Below, piece by piece: positions 28,129-36,656 of a stretch of DNA of 64,000 nucleotides. The notes below the pieces were generated by a model. The model was not told the origin of the DNA. It did not search any database and saw only the letters and a program-made list of their open reading frames with translations. Position 1 is the stretch's first letter. Every line of letters starts with the position of its first letter. The DNA is from Novispirillum itersonii (GTDB lineage: Bacteria > Pseudomonadota > Alphaproteobacteria > Rhodospirillales > Rhodospirillaceae). The position numbers were made by a program, and so were the translations under genes. The stretch spans positions 1 to 64,000 of the forward strand of contig NZ_JACIIX010000001.1 of assembly GCF_014205675.1 (NCBI RefSeq), written 5' to 3'.

Positions 28129-28992
28129 ATGAAACTTCCGCCCCTGACCCATCTGCGCCCGTTTGAGGCCGCCGCCCGCCTTGGCAGTTTCCTGCGGGCT
28201 TCGCAGGAGCTGGGGATGACCGCCGCCGCCGTCAGCCAGCATGTGAAGGCGCTGGAGGACTGGCTGGGGCTTGCCCTTTTTGACCGCCATCCACGCGGCG
28301 TCACCCTGACCGCCGCCGGGCAGGAGTTCGGTGCCGCCTGCCACCGGGGACTGGAAGAGATTGCCCGGTCCGCCGAGCGCCTGAACAGCCGTGGCCGGGC
28401 CCGGCGGGTCAGTCTGGCCTGTCAGCCGTCGATCGTCAGCCTGTGGCTGGCCCGCCGCCTGCCGCGCTTCCGGGCGGAGCACCCGGACATTCAGGTTTCC
28501 ATCGTCTATCCGCTGGGGGCCCGCACCCCGGAGGACGCCGGGGCAGACCTGCTGATCCGCCACGGCCCTCGCCCTGACCGCTCCGCCGATGCCATCCTGT
28601 CGGCAGCCACCCGCCCGACCGCTGCCCCGGCCTATCTGCACCGCAGCGGCCCCCTCGACACTGCGGCCGATCTGCTGCGGGCGGAACTGCTGCATGACGC
28701 CACCGAAGAGGCCTGGCGGTCGTGGTTTTCCGGCCATGGGCTGATGATGCCGCAAGGCACCGGGCCGATTTTTGCCGATTTCAGCCTGCTGGTCAGCTCG
28801 GTGCTGGCCGGTCTCGGCATCGGGCTGTGCCCCACCGCGCTGGTGGAGGACCAGCTGCGGGACGGATCACTGGTGCTGGTGTCTGACCACGCCATCGACA
28901 CCGCCAAGGATTACTGGCTGCTGGGCCGCCCTGCCCCCACCACAGAGGCCGACCTGATGCGGCGCTGGCTGATGGACGAAGCCGGGCGCTGA
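28129..28992 (+). CDS. LysR-family transcriptional regulator (GcvA-like)
   Basis: A 287-residue LysR-type regulator. The N-terminal helix-turn-helix is LPPLTHLRPFEAAARLGSFLRASQELGMTAAAVSQHVKALEDWLG, a GcvA-subgroup style N-terminus. The effector-binding domain follows (VSLACQPSIVSLWLARRLPRFRAEHPDIQV). The divergent arrangement with the DUF1989 gene is the classic LysR layout, so that gene is its likely target. Effector unknown. Confidence 0.93.
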   Translation: MKLPPLTHLRPFEAAARLGSFLRASQELGMTAAAVSQHVKALEDWLGLALFDRHPRGVTLTAAGQEFGAACHRGLEEIARSAERLNSRGRARRVSLACQPSIVSLWLARRLPRFRAEHPDIQVSIVYPLGARTPEDAGADLLIRHGPRPDRSADAILSAATRPTAAPAYLHRSGPLDTAADLLRAELLHDATEEAWRSWFSGHGLMMPQGTGPIFADFSLLVSSVLAGLGIGLCPTALVEDQLRDGSLVLVSDHAIDTAKDYWLLGRPAPTTEADLMRRWLMDEAGR

Positions 28993-29041
28993 AAGCGGCC
29001 CCTCCCACCAAAAAAGAGCCCCGCCAAAAAAGAACCAAGTC

Positions 29042-29074
29042 CAAAAAAGAGCCCCGGGGGTTTCCCTCCGGGGC
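29042..29074 (-). terminator. Rho-independent terminator after flgE
   Basis: Minus strand: GCCCCGGAGG / CCCCCGGGGC arms (one imperfect pair) around an AAA-type loop, followed by CTCTTTTTT. It begins about 50 bases after the flgE stop. Confidence 0.85.
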
Positions 29075-29123
29075 AGTCTGTGCTTGAGCAAAAAGATCAG
29101 AAAGGTCAGCGAAACCGCCGGAC

Positions 29124-31322
29124 TTACCGCTTGATGTTCACCAGCTCTTCCAGCATCTGGTCAGAGGTGGTGATGATCTTGGCAGCAGCCGAATAGGCGC
29201 GCTGGGTGGTGATCATATTGGTGAATTCTTCCCCGAGGTCGACGGTGGAGCTTTCCAGAGAGCCCCCGGCAATCTTGCCGGATCCGCCCGACCCGGCTTC
29301 GCGCACGGTCGGCAGGCCGGACAGGCTGGTCTGGTTGAAGACGTTACCGGTCGAGGAGGACATGCCGTTCGGGTTGACGAAGGTGGCAACCGGGATCATG
29401 AAGATCGGGGTGGTCACGCCGTTGTCGAAGCGGGCGATGACGATGCCGTCCTCACCGATGGTCACCCCGGCGAAATTCCCGAACTTGTTACCGTTCTGGG
29501 TCAGGCTGGTCAGCTGATAGTCACCGGCCTTCTGCTGCATCCCGCCCGCAGACGAGTTGTAGTTCCCGAGGAACAGGCTGATCGCCGGGCTGCCGCCGGA
29601 GGTGACGGTCGAGCCGTCCATGTTCAGCGCCCCGTTGGACCAGCCGATGCGCACCCGCAGACGCGGATCGTTGGCCGAGGTCTCATCGTAGCCATGGATT
29701 TTGTCGATGGTGCCGTCGCCGTTGAACTTCAGCGCGTTATTACCGGTCACACTGGTGCGGTTCCAGGCAACGTTGCTGGACAGCGGCGGAACGGTGTAGG
29801 TGACGTTCTGCTGCACCGACTTGGCGCCGTTGACATCGGTCAGGCCGGAGGCGTTGACCTCAATGCCCTGGCTGCTGTTGGACGAGAACTGACGGAACCA
29901 GATCGCGTTTTCACCGGCGACGCGGCCACCGAGGTTGGACGGCGGGCTCGGCGGCAGGCCATAGCCGCCGTTGATCGACTCAAAGGCAAAGGCGGTGTTG
30001 ACCTGCGCCCCCAGCTGATCCAGCACCTGGCTCAGCGACTTGGCGGTGACGTTGATGTTGAAAACGCGGTCGCCGGGGAAGTTGGTGGCGTTGTCGTTGA
30101 TGGTGGCATCGGTCGCCGGGGCACCGAAAGTGGTACCGGTGACAGCGGTCAGCGGCAGCGAGCTCTGGATCACCGCGCCGTTGGCCTTCACCCAGTTCCC
30201 GGCGCCAAGGCGGGTATCAAAGTACGACTCAGCAGCCTGCGCAACACGGCTGGCAAGGTCGGTGGCGGCAGTGACACCGGTGATATCAATTTCGGTGGTG
30301 TTGGAGGCAGCCCCCGACACCAGCGTGAAGGTCACGCCACCGATCACCACGGTATCCCCGGCAGCCCCGGTGGTGCCGACGGTGCTGGCGTTGGTACCAC
30401 CGTTCTGGAGATAGTTGTTGTTGCTGTCGTCAGTGTTGACGAAGTTGAACGTGTAATCCTGACCGCCCAGCTTGAGCGTCATATTGGTCCCGGCCTTCGG
30501 CACGCTGTTGAAGTCCAGACGCCCGGCGGCGAAGGAGGTCTGGCGGGCCGAGGTCTGATCATCCAGCGCCACATAGGTGGACCCGGCCGGCGGCATCACT
30601 TCGTAGTCCCACGAGTTGGAGGCACGCTTGGACCAAGTGTAGTTCAGGTTATGGGCGTTCCCAAGGCTGTCATAAATCAGCGCGTTGGTCTTTTCCGTCG
30701 CCCCGACCAGCGCCCCGGACGGCAGGTTGGCGGCAACCCCCAGCGTCGAGGTGGCACGGGCGGTGCCGCCGATGTTGGTCAGGTTGAGCGGTTGCAGGTT
30801 GACGCTGTCAACCGCGTTGTCGTTCATGTAGTAGGTTTCACCGGCGGCGTTCTTGTACGACTTCATGTACACGCTGCCGTCTTTATTGACGATGGAAGCG
30901 GTGGCGGTGCCGTCCCAGTTGTCCAGCGGCCAACCCTGAAGGTAAGACCCACCGACGTTCTGGAGGTAGCCGTCCTTGTCGACCTTGAACGACCCGGCGC
31001 GGGAATAGGCGTAACCGACCGGGCTGGTGGCCTGTTCCGACACGATGAAGAAGCCGCTGCCGGAAATGCCGACGTCGGTGGACGACGTGGTCGCCTGCAA
31101 CAGACCCTGCACGTCAACCCCCGCCCGCGGACGGGACTGCACGCCCCCGGCGCTGTAGGCGGTGGTGGACACCTGTTTGGTCACCAGAGTCTGGAAGTTA
31201 ACCTTCGACCCCTTGTAACCGATGGTGTTGACGTTGGTCACGTTATCGGAAATGGCCCCCATGGCGCTGGACTGCGCAGCAAGCCCGGAAACGCCGGCAA
31301 ACAAGGCTCCGTAAAGCGACAT
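29124..31322 (-). CDS. flgE: Flagellar hook protein FlgE (enlarged)
   Basis: Structural subunit of the flagellar hook, 732 residues. The N-terminal helix and rod-like motif (SLYGALFAGVSGLAAQSSAMGAISDNVTNVNTIGYK) and the C-terminal coiled-coil part (GSLESSTVDLGEEFTNMITTQRAYSAAAKIITTSDQMLEELVNIKR) are canonical. The middle is much longer than in enteric FlgE (about 400 residues) and is rich in Thr, Ser, Asn and Gly, giving large surface domains on the hook. AAGGAG precedes the ATG. A good sigma-54-type promoter lies 130-145 bases upstream, so it can be expressed apart from flgD. A terminator follows. Confidence 0.95.
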   Translation of the reverse strand: MSLYGALFAGVSGLAAQSSAMGAISDNVTNVNTIGYKGSKVNFQTLVTKQVSTTAYSAGGVQSRPRAGVDVQGLLQATTSSTDVGISGSGFFIVSEQATSPVGYAYSRAGSFKVDKDGYLQNVGGSYLQGWPLDNWDGTATASIVNKDGSVYMKSYKNAAGETYYMNDNAVDSVNLQPLNLTNIGGTARATSTLGVAANLPSGALVGATEKTNALIYDSLGNAHNLNYTWSKRASNSWDYEVMPPAGSTYVALDDQTSARQTSFAAGRLDFNSVPKAGTNMTLKLGGQDYTFNFVNTDDSNNNYLQNGGTNASTVGTTGAAGDTVVIGGVTFTLVSGAASNTTEIDITGVTAATDLASRVAQAAESYFDTRLGAGNWVKANGAVIQSSLPLTAVTGTTFGAPATDATINDNATNFPGDRVFNINVTAKSLSQVLDQLGAQVNTAFAFESINGGYGLPPSPPSNLGGRVAGENAIWFRQFSSNSSQGIEVNASGLTDVNGAKSVQQNVTYTVPPLSSNVAWNRTSVTGNNALKFNGDGTIDKIHGYDETSANDPRLRVRIGWSNGALNMDGSTVTSGGSPAISLFLGNYNSSAGGMQQKAGDYQLTSLTQNGNKFGNFAGVTIGEDGIVIARFDNGVTTPIFMIPVATFVNPNGMSSSTGNVFNQTSLSGLPTVREAGSGGSGKIAGGSLESSTVDLGEEFTNMITTQRAYSAAAKIITTSDQMLEELVNIKR

Positions 31323-31450
31323 CGTGTGGCTCCTTGCCCAAGGAATTCTTTTGGTTCTGCGCGGTCACGTCATACCCGTGGGGGGCCGGTTTCTCCGGGG
31401 ACGCTGCCTTCTGGGCCTGCCGCAGTTTTTATTTATCGTGTTATTTTCTA

Positions 31451-31466
31451 AGCACAAACCGTGCCA
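31451..31466 (-). promoter_or_regulatory. Sigma-54-type promoter for flgE
   Basis: Minus strand TGGCACGGTTTGTGCT, with GG and GC elements exactly ten bases apart, close to the consensus TGGCACG-N4-TTGCW. Transcription would begin near 31440, about 118 bases before the flgE start. The sigma-54-dependent regulator FlbD is encoded at 51138-52592. Confidence 0.75.
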
Positions 31467-31484
31467 GATGGCTCAGGCTGCGGA

Positions 31485-32594
31485 TCAGGTGGCCCCGACG
31501 ACCGACGACACGGCAGATTCTGCCGTACCCATCTGCAAGGTGGCGATACCGCTGCGGCTGACCACACCGGTGACTTTGCCGAAGGTGGTCAGCACACTCG
31601 GGGTCAGGGTCTGGGCGCCGAGCTTGCCGGACACCGAGACCGAGTAGCTGCCATCGGCCAGCTGGTTCCCGGCATCATCCTTGCCATCCCAGGTGACGGA
31701 GGCATCCCCCTTGCTGGTGCTGCCCTCCAGCGTGCGGACGGTATTCCCGGCGGCATTCCTGATCAGAATCGTGGTCTTGTCGGTGCGGTCCGGCATGGTG
31801 TAGTGGAAGGTGGCGGCCTTATCCTGCAACGGCAGGACGTTGGTCTTCAGCTCCACGGTCTTGCCGATATACTGGATCGCCGAGCTGGCCAGAGACTGGG
31901 TGTTGGCGGCGACACTGTCAGAGGCCGACAGGATCTTCGACATCGGGGCCGCCAGCTTGTCCATGATCAGGTTGACCTCACCATCCTTATTGGTCACGCC
32001 GGTGACGCGGCCGAAGGCGGTGGTATAGGTCTCAATGGTACCGTTATCCCCGAGGGCGGTGACCGACAGGGTGTAGGACCCGTCCGGCAGCTGCTTGCCG
32101 CTGTCGTCCTTGCCATCCCAGCGCACTTCATGCACCCCGGCCGAGGGATCGCCGTCAAGGCCACGCACCACCTTGCCGGTGGAATCCTTGATCAGGATGC
32201 CGACCGTATTGGCGGTGGAGGCAACGCCGTAGGCGAAGCGGCCAAGCCCGTCCTGCAACGGCACGGCAGAGCTTTCCGCCTCGACATACTTGCCGATGTA
32301 ATTCACGCCCATCGCCGACAGGGTGTTGTTGTTGGCGGTCAGGATCTTATCCAGCTTTTCGTTCTGGCTGATCTGCTGCTCGACCTGCGCATACTGCACC
32401 AGCTGCTGGGTGAACTGCGAAGAGTCCATCGGCGAGGTCGGATCCTGATTTTTCAGCTGATTGGTCAGCAGGGTCAGGAAGGTATTCAGGTCTTTCGCCA
32501 GCTTATTCCGGGAATCGCTGGAGGTCCCGCCATTACTTTTGGTGACCTGATCGTACAGGGCCTTGTCGTTTGCGGATGCGTTGACTGAAGGCAT
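31485..32594 (-). CDS. flgD: Flagellar hook assembly protein FlgD with duplicated C-terminal module
   Basis: Hook-cap protein needed for FlgE polymerisation, 369 residues against about 220-230 in common FlgD. The N-terminal FlgD domain is normal (LNTFLTLLTNQLKNQDPTSPMDSSQFTQQLVQYAQVEQQ). The C-terminal Tudor/Ig-like module occurs twice, at about residues 98-212 and 241-356. Both copies contain YIGK, VPLQD or LPLQD, WDGKDDxGxQLxDGSY and a FGRVTGV/FGKVTGV ending. The region just before each copy is also similar (KILTANNN, KILSASDS). AAGGAA lies before the ATG. It sits between fliK and flgE. Confidence 0.95.
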   Translation of the reverse strand: MPSVNASANDKALYDQVTKSNGGTSSDSRNKLAKDLNTFLTLLTNQLKNQDPTSPMDSSQFTQQLVQYAQVEQQISQNEKLDKILTANNNTLSAMGVNYIGKYVEAESSAVPLQDGLGRFAYGVASTANTVGILIKDSTGKVVRGLDGDPSAGVHEVRWDGKDDSGKQLPDGSYTLSVTALGDNGTIETYTTAFGRVTGVTNKDGEVNLIMDKLAAPMSKILSASDSVAANTQSLASSAIQYIGKTVELKTNVLPLQDKAATFHYTMPDRTDKTTILIRNAAGNTVRTLEGSTSKGDASVTWDGKDDAGNQLADGSYSVSVSGKLGAQTLTPSVLTTFGKVTGVVSRSGIATLQMGTAESAVSSVVGAT

Positions 32595-32699
32595 GGGACG
32601 AATTCCTTAAAAGCGGCGAAAACGGCAAGGACTGAAAACCGGCCTTAAAAACCAGCCTTAAAAAAACCGGGGGCAACTCCGGCCCCGGGCGAAGCGGCG

Positions 32700-34478
32700 T
32701 CAGATCCTGACGTCAACCCCGCCACGGGCGGCAGCCTGCGCAGACCGCATTGCATCAATCGTGCCAATTTCCGGGGACAGATCGTCTTCCAGCGAATGAC
32801 CGACACTGTCATACGGGGTGCCCGGACCCTGACGGCCATTCTGGCCCTGATCCTGCTGCGCCATCTGCTGCTGGGCCCCGCCATCCTTCAGCGAAAAGGT
32901 GACGCTGCCCGGATCGGCCCGCAGCCCGGCATCATTCAGGGCCTTTTCCAGCCCCTTGACGTCGGTCTTCATCATTTCCAGCGTCTCGGAGGTCTCGGCG
33001 ACCACCTGCGCGTTCACCTTGCCGTCCCGGATATCCAGCTTGACCTCGACCTTGCCGAGGTTATCCGGGCGCAGGGCGATCTTGATGGTCTCGCCCTTGG
33101 TGGCATCCTGCTGAATGCGGACCCGGATCTGTTCGACCGGATCCTGCTCCTCAGCCGCCTGCGGCCGGGCGGTCGCCTTGGCAGCCTGCGCCTTCGCCGC
33201 CTGTTGGGCCTGCTGCGGCCCGGACGCCGACTGCGCCGCCGCCGGAGCCGAGGTTGCGCCGGTCTGGCCGGTGCCGGAGGTCCCCTTGACCCCGTCAACT
33301 CCGCTGACGCCCTCAGCCGCCGAGGCCATCACGGCAGAATTTGCCGCCCCGGCCGGAGAGGCCGCCGCCGCAATGGCACTCAAGCCCAGCAACGGCTGCT
33401 GCTGCGATCCATCGGTGGACGGCGCAGAGGCCGCCGTCCCGTTGGCCGGGGTCTGCGGCCCCTGTTTGGCCAGATCATACCAGTTGGTCGGACCGCTATC
33501 GGTCGCCACATCGGCCTGCGCCACCGGCTGACGCACGGCGGTATCCGTCTGCACCTGCACCGAAACCGGACGGTCATCGCCGATCGCCTTGGCCAGCCCC
33601 TTGGACTGTTCAGCATTCACCGTGGTCAGCGGCCCTTCGGCGGGCTTGGCCGCCTCCGCCGCTGCACCGGCATTAGTTGCCGCCTGCTCAGCGGTCAGGG
33701 CAGTTTTTGCCGCCTTGGCCTGATGGTCCGCCAGAGGCGACCGGTTGGCGGAAGGATCCTGCCCGGCGGCCCCGTCATCGGTCAGCCCCGACTGGGCCTG
33801 CTGCTGGCCGTCGGAAACAGCCTGCACCGCCTGCGCGGTCTGGGTCTGAGCCTCATCCCGCGCCCCCCGGCCCGGCTGCGCCGGACCCTGCTGGGCCGGC
33901 CCCGCCGCCTTGGCATCCTGAGACACGGTCTGCGTCTGCGCCTGCACCGCCTGAGCGGCAGCCGCCTGCTCCGGCACCACGGCCTGATCGGTGACGGCAG
34001 CCGCCGCAGCGGCAGCGGCTGCGTCGGTCACCACCGGCGCAACAGGTACAACCGGAACAGCAACCTGCGCCGCCGCCGGATCAACCGCAGGCGTATTGTT
34101 GGTTGCAGGAACATCAGCGGCCTGCTCTGCCGGGGCCGCATCCTCAGCATCCGCACGGTCATCCCTGCGCGCCGCCTTGTCAGCAGACCGGGCCGCCGGT
34201 TCCGCCCGCTCCGGACGGTCGCGGTCCGCCCGCGGACGGGCCGGTTCCGCCGCCTTGGCATCCTGCCGGGTGGCCGCCGTCGCCTTCAGGGTGTTCATCA
34301 GCGTCGCCCCGGCACTGTCCGGAACCGACGTGCCAACCTGAGACGCCATCTGTGACAGCAGGGCGGAGAACTCGGCGGTCGCGCCCTCAGACGCCTGTGC
34401 GTCGGCGGTTGCGTCCGTCGGCAGAAGGCCGGGAACACTCTGCTGCCCACGCTGGATGCCACGAATGGTCATGGTCAT
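32700..34478 (-). CDS. fliK: Flagellar hook-length control protein FliK
   Basis: Export-switch and hook-length ruler protein, 592 residues. A long Ala/Gln/Pro/Thr-rich, probably disordered region (about 20-440) is followed by the conserved C-terminal Flg_hook domain (VEQIRVRIQQDATKGETIKIALRPDNLGKVEVKLDIRDGKVNAQVVAE). Some further 100 residues end in a variable tail. ATG 34472, two codons in, has better spacing from GAGG than ATG 34478. It is the first gene of a minus-strand fliK-flgD-flgE unit, with a sigma-54-type promoter about 75 bases upstream. A second FliK-like gene lies at 57564. Confidence 0.92.
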   Translation of the reverse strand: MTMTIRGIQRGQQSVPGLLPTDATADAQASEGATAEFSALLSQMASQVGTSVPDSAGATLMNTLKATAATRQDAKAAEPARPRADRDRPERAEPAARSADKAARRDDRADAEDAAPAEQAADVPATNNTPAVDPAAAQVAVPVVPVAPVVTDAAAAAAAAAVTDQAVVPEQAAAAQAVQAQTQTVSQDAKAAGPAQQGPAQPGRGARDEAQTQTAQAVQAVSDGQQQAQSGLTDDGAAGQDPSANRSPLADHQAKAAKTALTAEQAATNAGAAAEAAKPAEGPLTTVNAEQSKGLAKAIGDDRPVSVQVQTDTAVRQPVAQADVATDSGPTNWYDLAKQGPQTPANGTAASAPSTDGSQQQPLLGLSAIAAAASPAGAANSAVMASAAEGVSGVDGVKGTSGTGQTGATSAPAAAQSASGPQQAQQAAKAQAAKATARPQAAEEQDPVEQIRVRIQQDATKGETIKIALRPDNLGKVEVKLDIRDGKVNAQVVAETSETLEMMKTDVKGLEKALNDAGLRADPGSVTFSLKDGGAQQQMAQQDQGQNGRQGPGTPYDSVGHSLEDDLSPEIGTIDAMRSAQAAARGGVDVRI

Positions 34479-34549
34479 ATCCTCGCTGTATGCTTCAGCG
34501 GCGGCCGGACCCCCGGTGCCACAGATAAAAGAAAGAGCCAGACCGGATA

Positions 34550-34565
34550 AGCAAATTCCGGGCCA
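34550..34565 (-). promoter_or_regulatory. Sigma-54-type promoter for fliK-flgD
   Basis: Minus strand TGGCCCGGAATTTGCT. GG and GC are exactly ten bases apart and the -12 element is a perfect TTGCT. Predicted start near 34539, about 60 bases before fliK. Confidence 0.75.
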
Positions 34566-34742
34566 GACGTGGATTTCCGCCAGTTATCCACCGCTGCCCC
34601 GCCTCCGGGGCCGCTTTTGCGCCACGCCGGGCACTGTCCGGTAACGCCGCCCGGAAGGGCTTTGAATGGTTCAGGCAGAGTGGGCGGGGAGCGAACGAAA
34701 ACAGACGGTCAATCCCCGACCCCGCGTTTCGCAGAAAGGAAT

Positions 34743-34760
34743 ATGTCACCGCAGGCCGGA
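34743..34760 (+). repeat. 18-base direct repeat, copy left of HU gene
   Basis: ATGTCACCGCAGGCCGGA, identical to 35572-35589. The two copies flank the HU gene and are 829 bases apart. This copy is also part of a hairpin (ACCGCAGG / CCTGCGGT). Confidence 0.7.
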
Positions 34761-35155
34761 TCCTGCGGTGGGGCCGCCTGAATACAGTCCCCTTTTCATT
34801 GCTTTTTCATCGCGCGGAGAGTATCCGGGGCCTGATATTTTTATGAAGAAGGTAACCTGCCCTCCTCCGCGAAGAAAAACACCGCCTCTTCCCCGCAAAC
34901 CGGCCTGCTGTGCGGGTTTGCGCGGACCTGTCAAGAAAATAAAGCGCAGGCAGGAATGGCGGAAACGCTTGCTTTAGGGCGGGAAGCGGATGAAACTCCG
35001 GCCGCACCGGGGATCTGGGGCACGCAGGACAGGATACTGCGGACGGCACTGCTGGGCAGGGCCGGACCGCAGAGGGGAGATCATCCTGCGGGACCGTTTC
35101 CGGGTTTCAGATTTTTCTTTTCCATTTGGTTGATAAACCCAAGGAGACCTTGAGC

Positions 35156-35428
35156 ATGAACAAGAGCGATCTGGTCGATGCCGTCGCTGCTGAGTCCGGT
35201 CTGACCAAGGCGGATGCCGCCAAGGCCGTTGACGCGCTGTTCAACGCTGTGACCGACGCCCTGAAGAAGGGCGACGAAGTGCGTCTGGTCGGCTTCGGCA
35301 CCTTCGCTGTGTCCGAGCGCGCTGCCCGCACCGGCAAGAACCCGCGCACCGGCGAGCCGCTGGAAATCGCTGCCTCCAAGCAGCCGAAGTTCAAGCCCGG
35401 CAAGGCCCTGAAGGACGCTGTCGCCTGA
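35156..35428 (+). CDS. hupB: HU-family nucleoid protein
   Basis: Small basic DNA-bending protein, 90 residues, the standard HU length. [32 protein letters not shown] is the N-terminal helical part. The beta-arm and signature region reads [48 protein letters not shown] 35156 has AAGGAGA at ideal spacing; the open frame begins earlier without support. It compacts and bends chromosomal DNA and helps replication and regulation. It stands as a single gene with a strong terminator 30 bases after the stop. The gene name is by analogy. Confidence 0.96.
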   Translation: MNKSDLVDAVAAESGLTKADAAKAVDALFNAVTDALKKGDEVRLVGFGTFAVSERAARTGKNPRTGEPLEIAASKQPKFKPGKALKDAVA

Positions 35429-35457
35429 TCTGGTGACATCTTCCGCCCCTCACGCGG

Positions 35458-35493
35458 AAAACCCCTCCCCCGGCAACGGAGGAGGGGTTTTTT
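35458..35493 (+). terminator. Rho-independent terminator of the HU gene
   Basis: AAAACCCCTCC / GGAGGGGTTTT stem (11 pairs) with a 12-base loop, ending in six T residues. Confidence 0.92.
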
Positions 35494-35571
35494 GTTGCCA
35501 TCGCCGCAACAGCGGTTCTGCGGCTGAATTCGGCCAGATCTCTTTCCCCGTCCTCTTTATAAAGAACAGCC

Positions 35572-35589
35572 ATGTCACCGCAGGCCGGA
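35572..35589 (+). repeat. 18-base direct repeat, copy right of HU gene
   Basis: ATGTCACCGCAGGCCGGA, identical to 34743-34760. It lies between the HU terminator and the end of the minus-strand oxidoreductase gene. Confidence 0.7.
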
Positions 35590-35611
35590 GGGTGCCCACC
35601 CAGAAAACAGC

Positions 35612-36574
35612 CTATTCCGCCTGTCGCAACACCTCAACGCAGCGCTGAACGTCCAGTGCCTCGGCCACCGTCGCCAGCCGGTGCGGCTGCCGGGCCATCA
35701 TCGCCGCCAGCCCGTCGAGGACCGCCCGCTGGGTCAGGGCATCCCCCTCCGCCACCGTTCCCGGCAGCAGCGGCTGCCAGTGCCCCTGCTGCCAGACCTG
35801 TCCGGTAAACCACCCGGTGGTGCGCAACCGCCCCATGGTGCCGTCGATCTGCCAGACATTATAATCATCGTCGTCCCCGCCGACGCAGGCCGTCAGCTCC
35901 ACCGGGATGCCCCCGGCGGACAGCAGCGCATCCAGCCGGGTTTCGCAGCCGCCGGAAGCCGGATAGACCGCTTTGGCAGAGTGGATGGACAAGGCCCCAA
36001 AGGTCCGCAGGGTGACAAACAGGAAGTGAGACAGCACTTCGCGGATAAAACCGCCCTCGGCCCGCCCCGTCAGCCAGTCGCCCCCGGTGTGCCAGCCCCG
36101 GGGCCAACGGGCAAAGCGGGCCTCAATCCGCACCCCGGTCACGGTGCCGATCCCGCCTGCGGCAATCCGGCGCTGGATCTCCAGAACCGCCGGGGCCGTC
36201 GCCAGTGGATAATGTACGGCAACCGGGGCGCTTCCCGCTGCCACCTGCGCCGCCAGCCTTGCCCCTTCGGCCAGATCCACCGCCAGCGGCTTCTCGCACA
36301 GGCAGGCCTTTCCGGCGGCCAGCGCCATCAGGGCCTGCGGCACATGAAACGCAGGGGGCGAGGCCACATAGACCAGATCCGCCGCCTGCACCACCGCCTC
36401 CGGGCCGGAAACGGCACAGGCGGCGGCATCCTCCGGCCCCTGCGTCAGCAGGGCGGCCACCGCCGCAGCGGACGGATCCCAGACCGCAACCACCCGGAAC
36501 GCCGGATGGGCGAGAAACTCCTGATACAGGGTGCGGCCGATCACCCCGCACCCAATGATGCCAACGGTCACCAT
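35612..36574 (-). CDS. Gfo/Idh/MocA-family oxidoreductase
   Basis: NAD(P)-dependent oxidoreductase, 320 residues. The N-terminal Rossmann fold has VGIIGCGVIGRTLYQEF, then LVYVASPPAFH and the family signature CEKPLAVDL (CEKP at about residue 91). The C-terminal alpha/beta substrate domain starts near residue 120. It lies 82 bases downstream of hmuV on the same strand and may be the last gene of the heme operon. Gfo/Idh/MocA enzymes act mostly on sugars and cyclitols, but biliverdin reductase also belongs to this superfamily, so a role in processing a heme-breakdown product is possible. That role is inference only. Confidence 0.88.
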   Translation of the reverse strand: MVTVGIIGCGVIGRTLYQEFLAHPAFRVVAVWDPSAAAVAALLTQGPEDAAACAVSGPEAVVQAADLVYVASPPAFHVPQALMALAAGKACLCEKPLAVDLAEGARLAAQVAAGSAPVAVHYPLATAPAVLEIQRRIAAGGIGTVTGVRIEARFARWPRGWHTGGDWLTGRAEGGFIREVLSHFLFVTLRTFGALSIHSAKAVYPASGGCETRLDALLSAGGIPVELTACVGGDDDDYNVWQIDGTMGRLRTTGWFTGQVWQQGHWQPLLPGTVAEGDALTQRAVLDGLAAMMARQPHRLATVAEALDVQRCVEVLRQAE

Positions 36575-36656
36575 CCGGGGCCCCCACAGACAATGAAGCA
36601 GGCAGTCTCCACCGCCTGACAGAAACCATAGGGACAGAGTGACCGGGCGGTCAACG

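Larger units (their letters stand above)
34479..35155. other. Divergent intergenic region between fliK and the HU gene
   Basis: Some 680 bases with no convincing gene. It contains a sigma-54-type promoter for fliK (34550-34565), a hairpin ACCGCAGG / CCTGCGGT at about 34748-34769, and one copy (34743-34760) of an 18-base sequence repeated on the far side of the HU gene. The last 60 bases before HU are T-rich and probably carry its promoter and ribosome site. Short open frames here have no recognisable products. Confidence 0.6.

Noticed and set aside
30040-30414. Plus-strand open frame inside flgE
   Set aside because: Shadow in a Thr/Val-rich coding region with no ribosome site.
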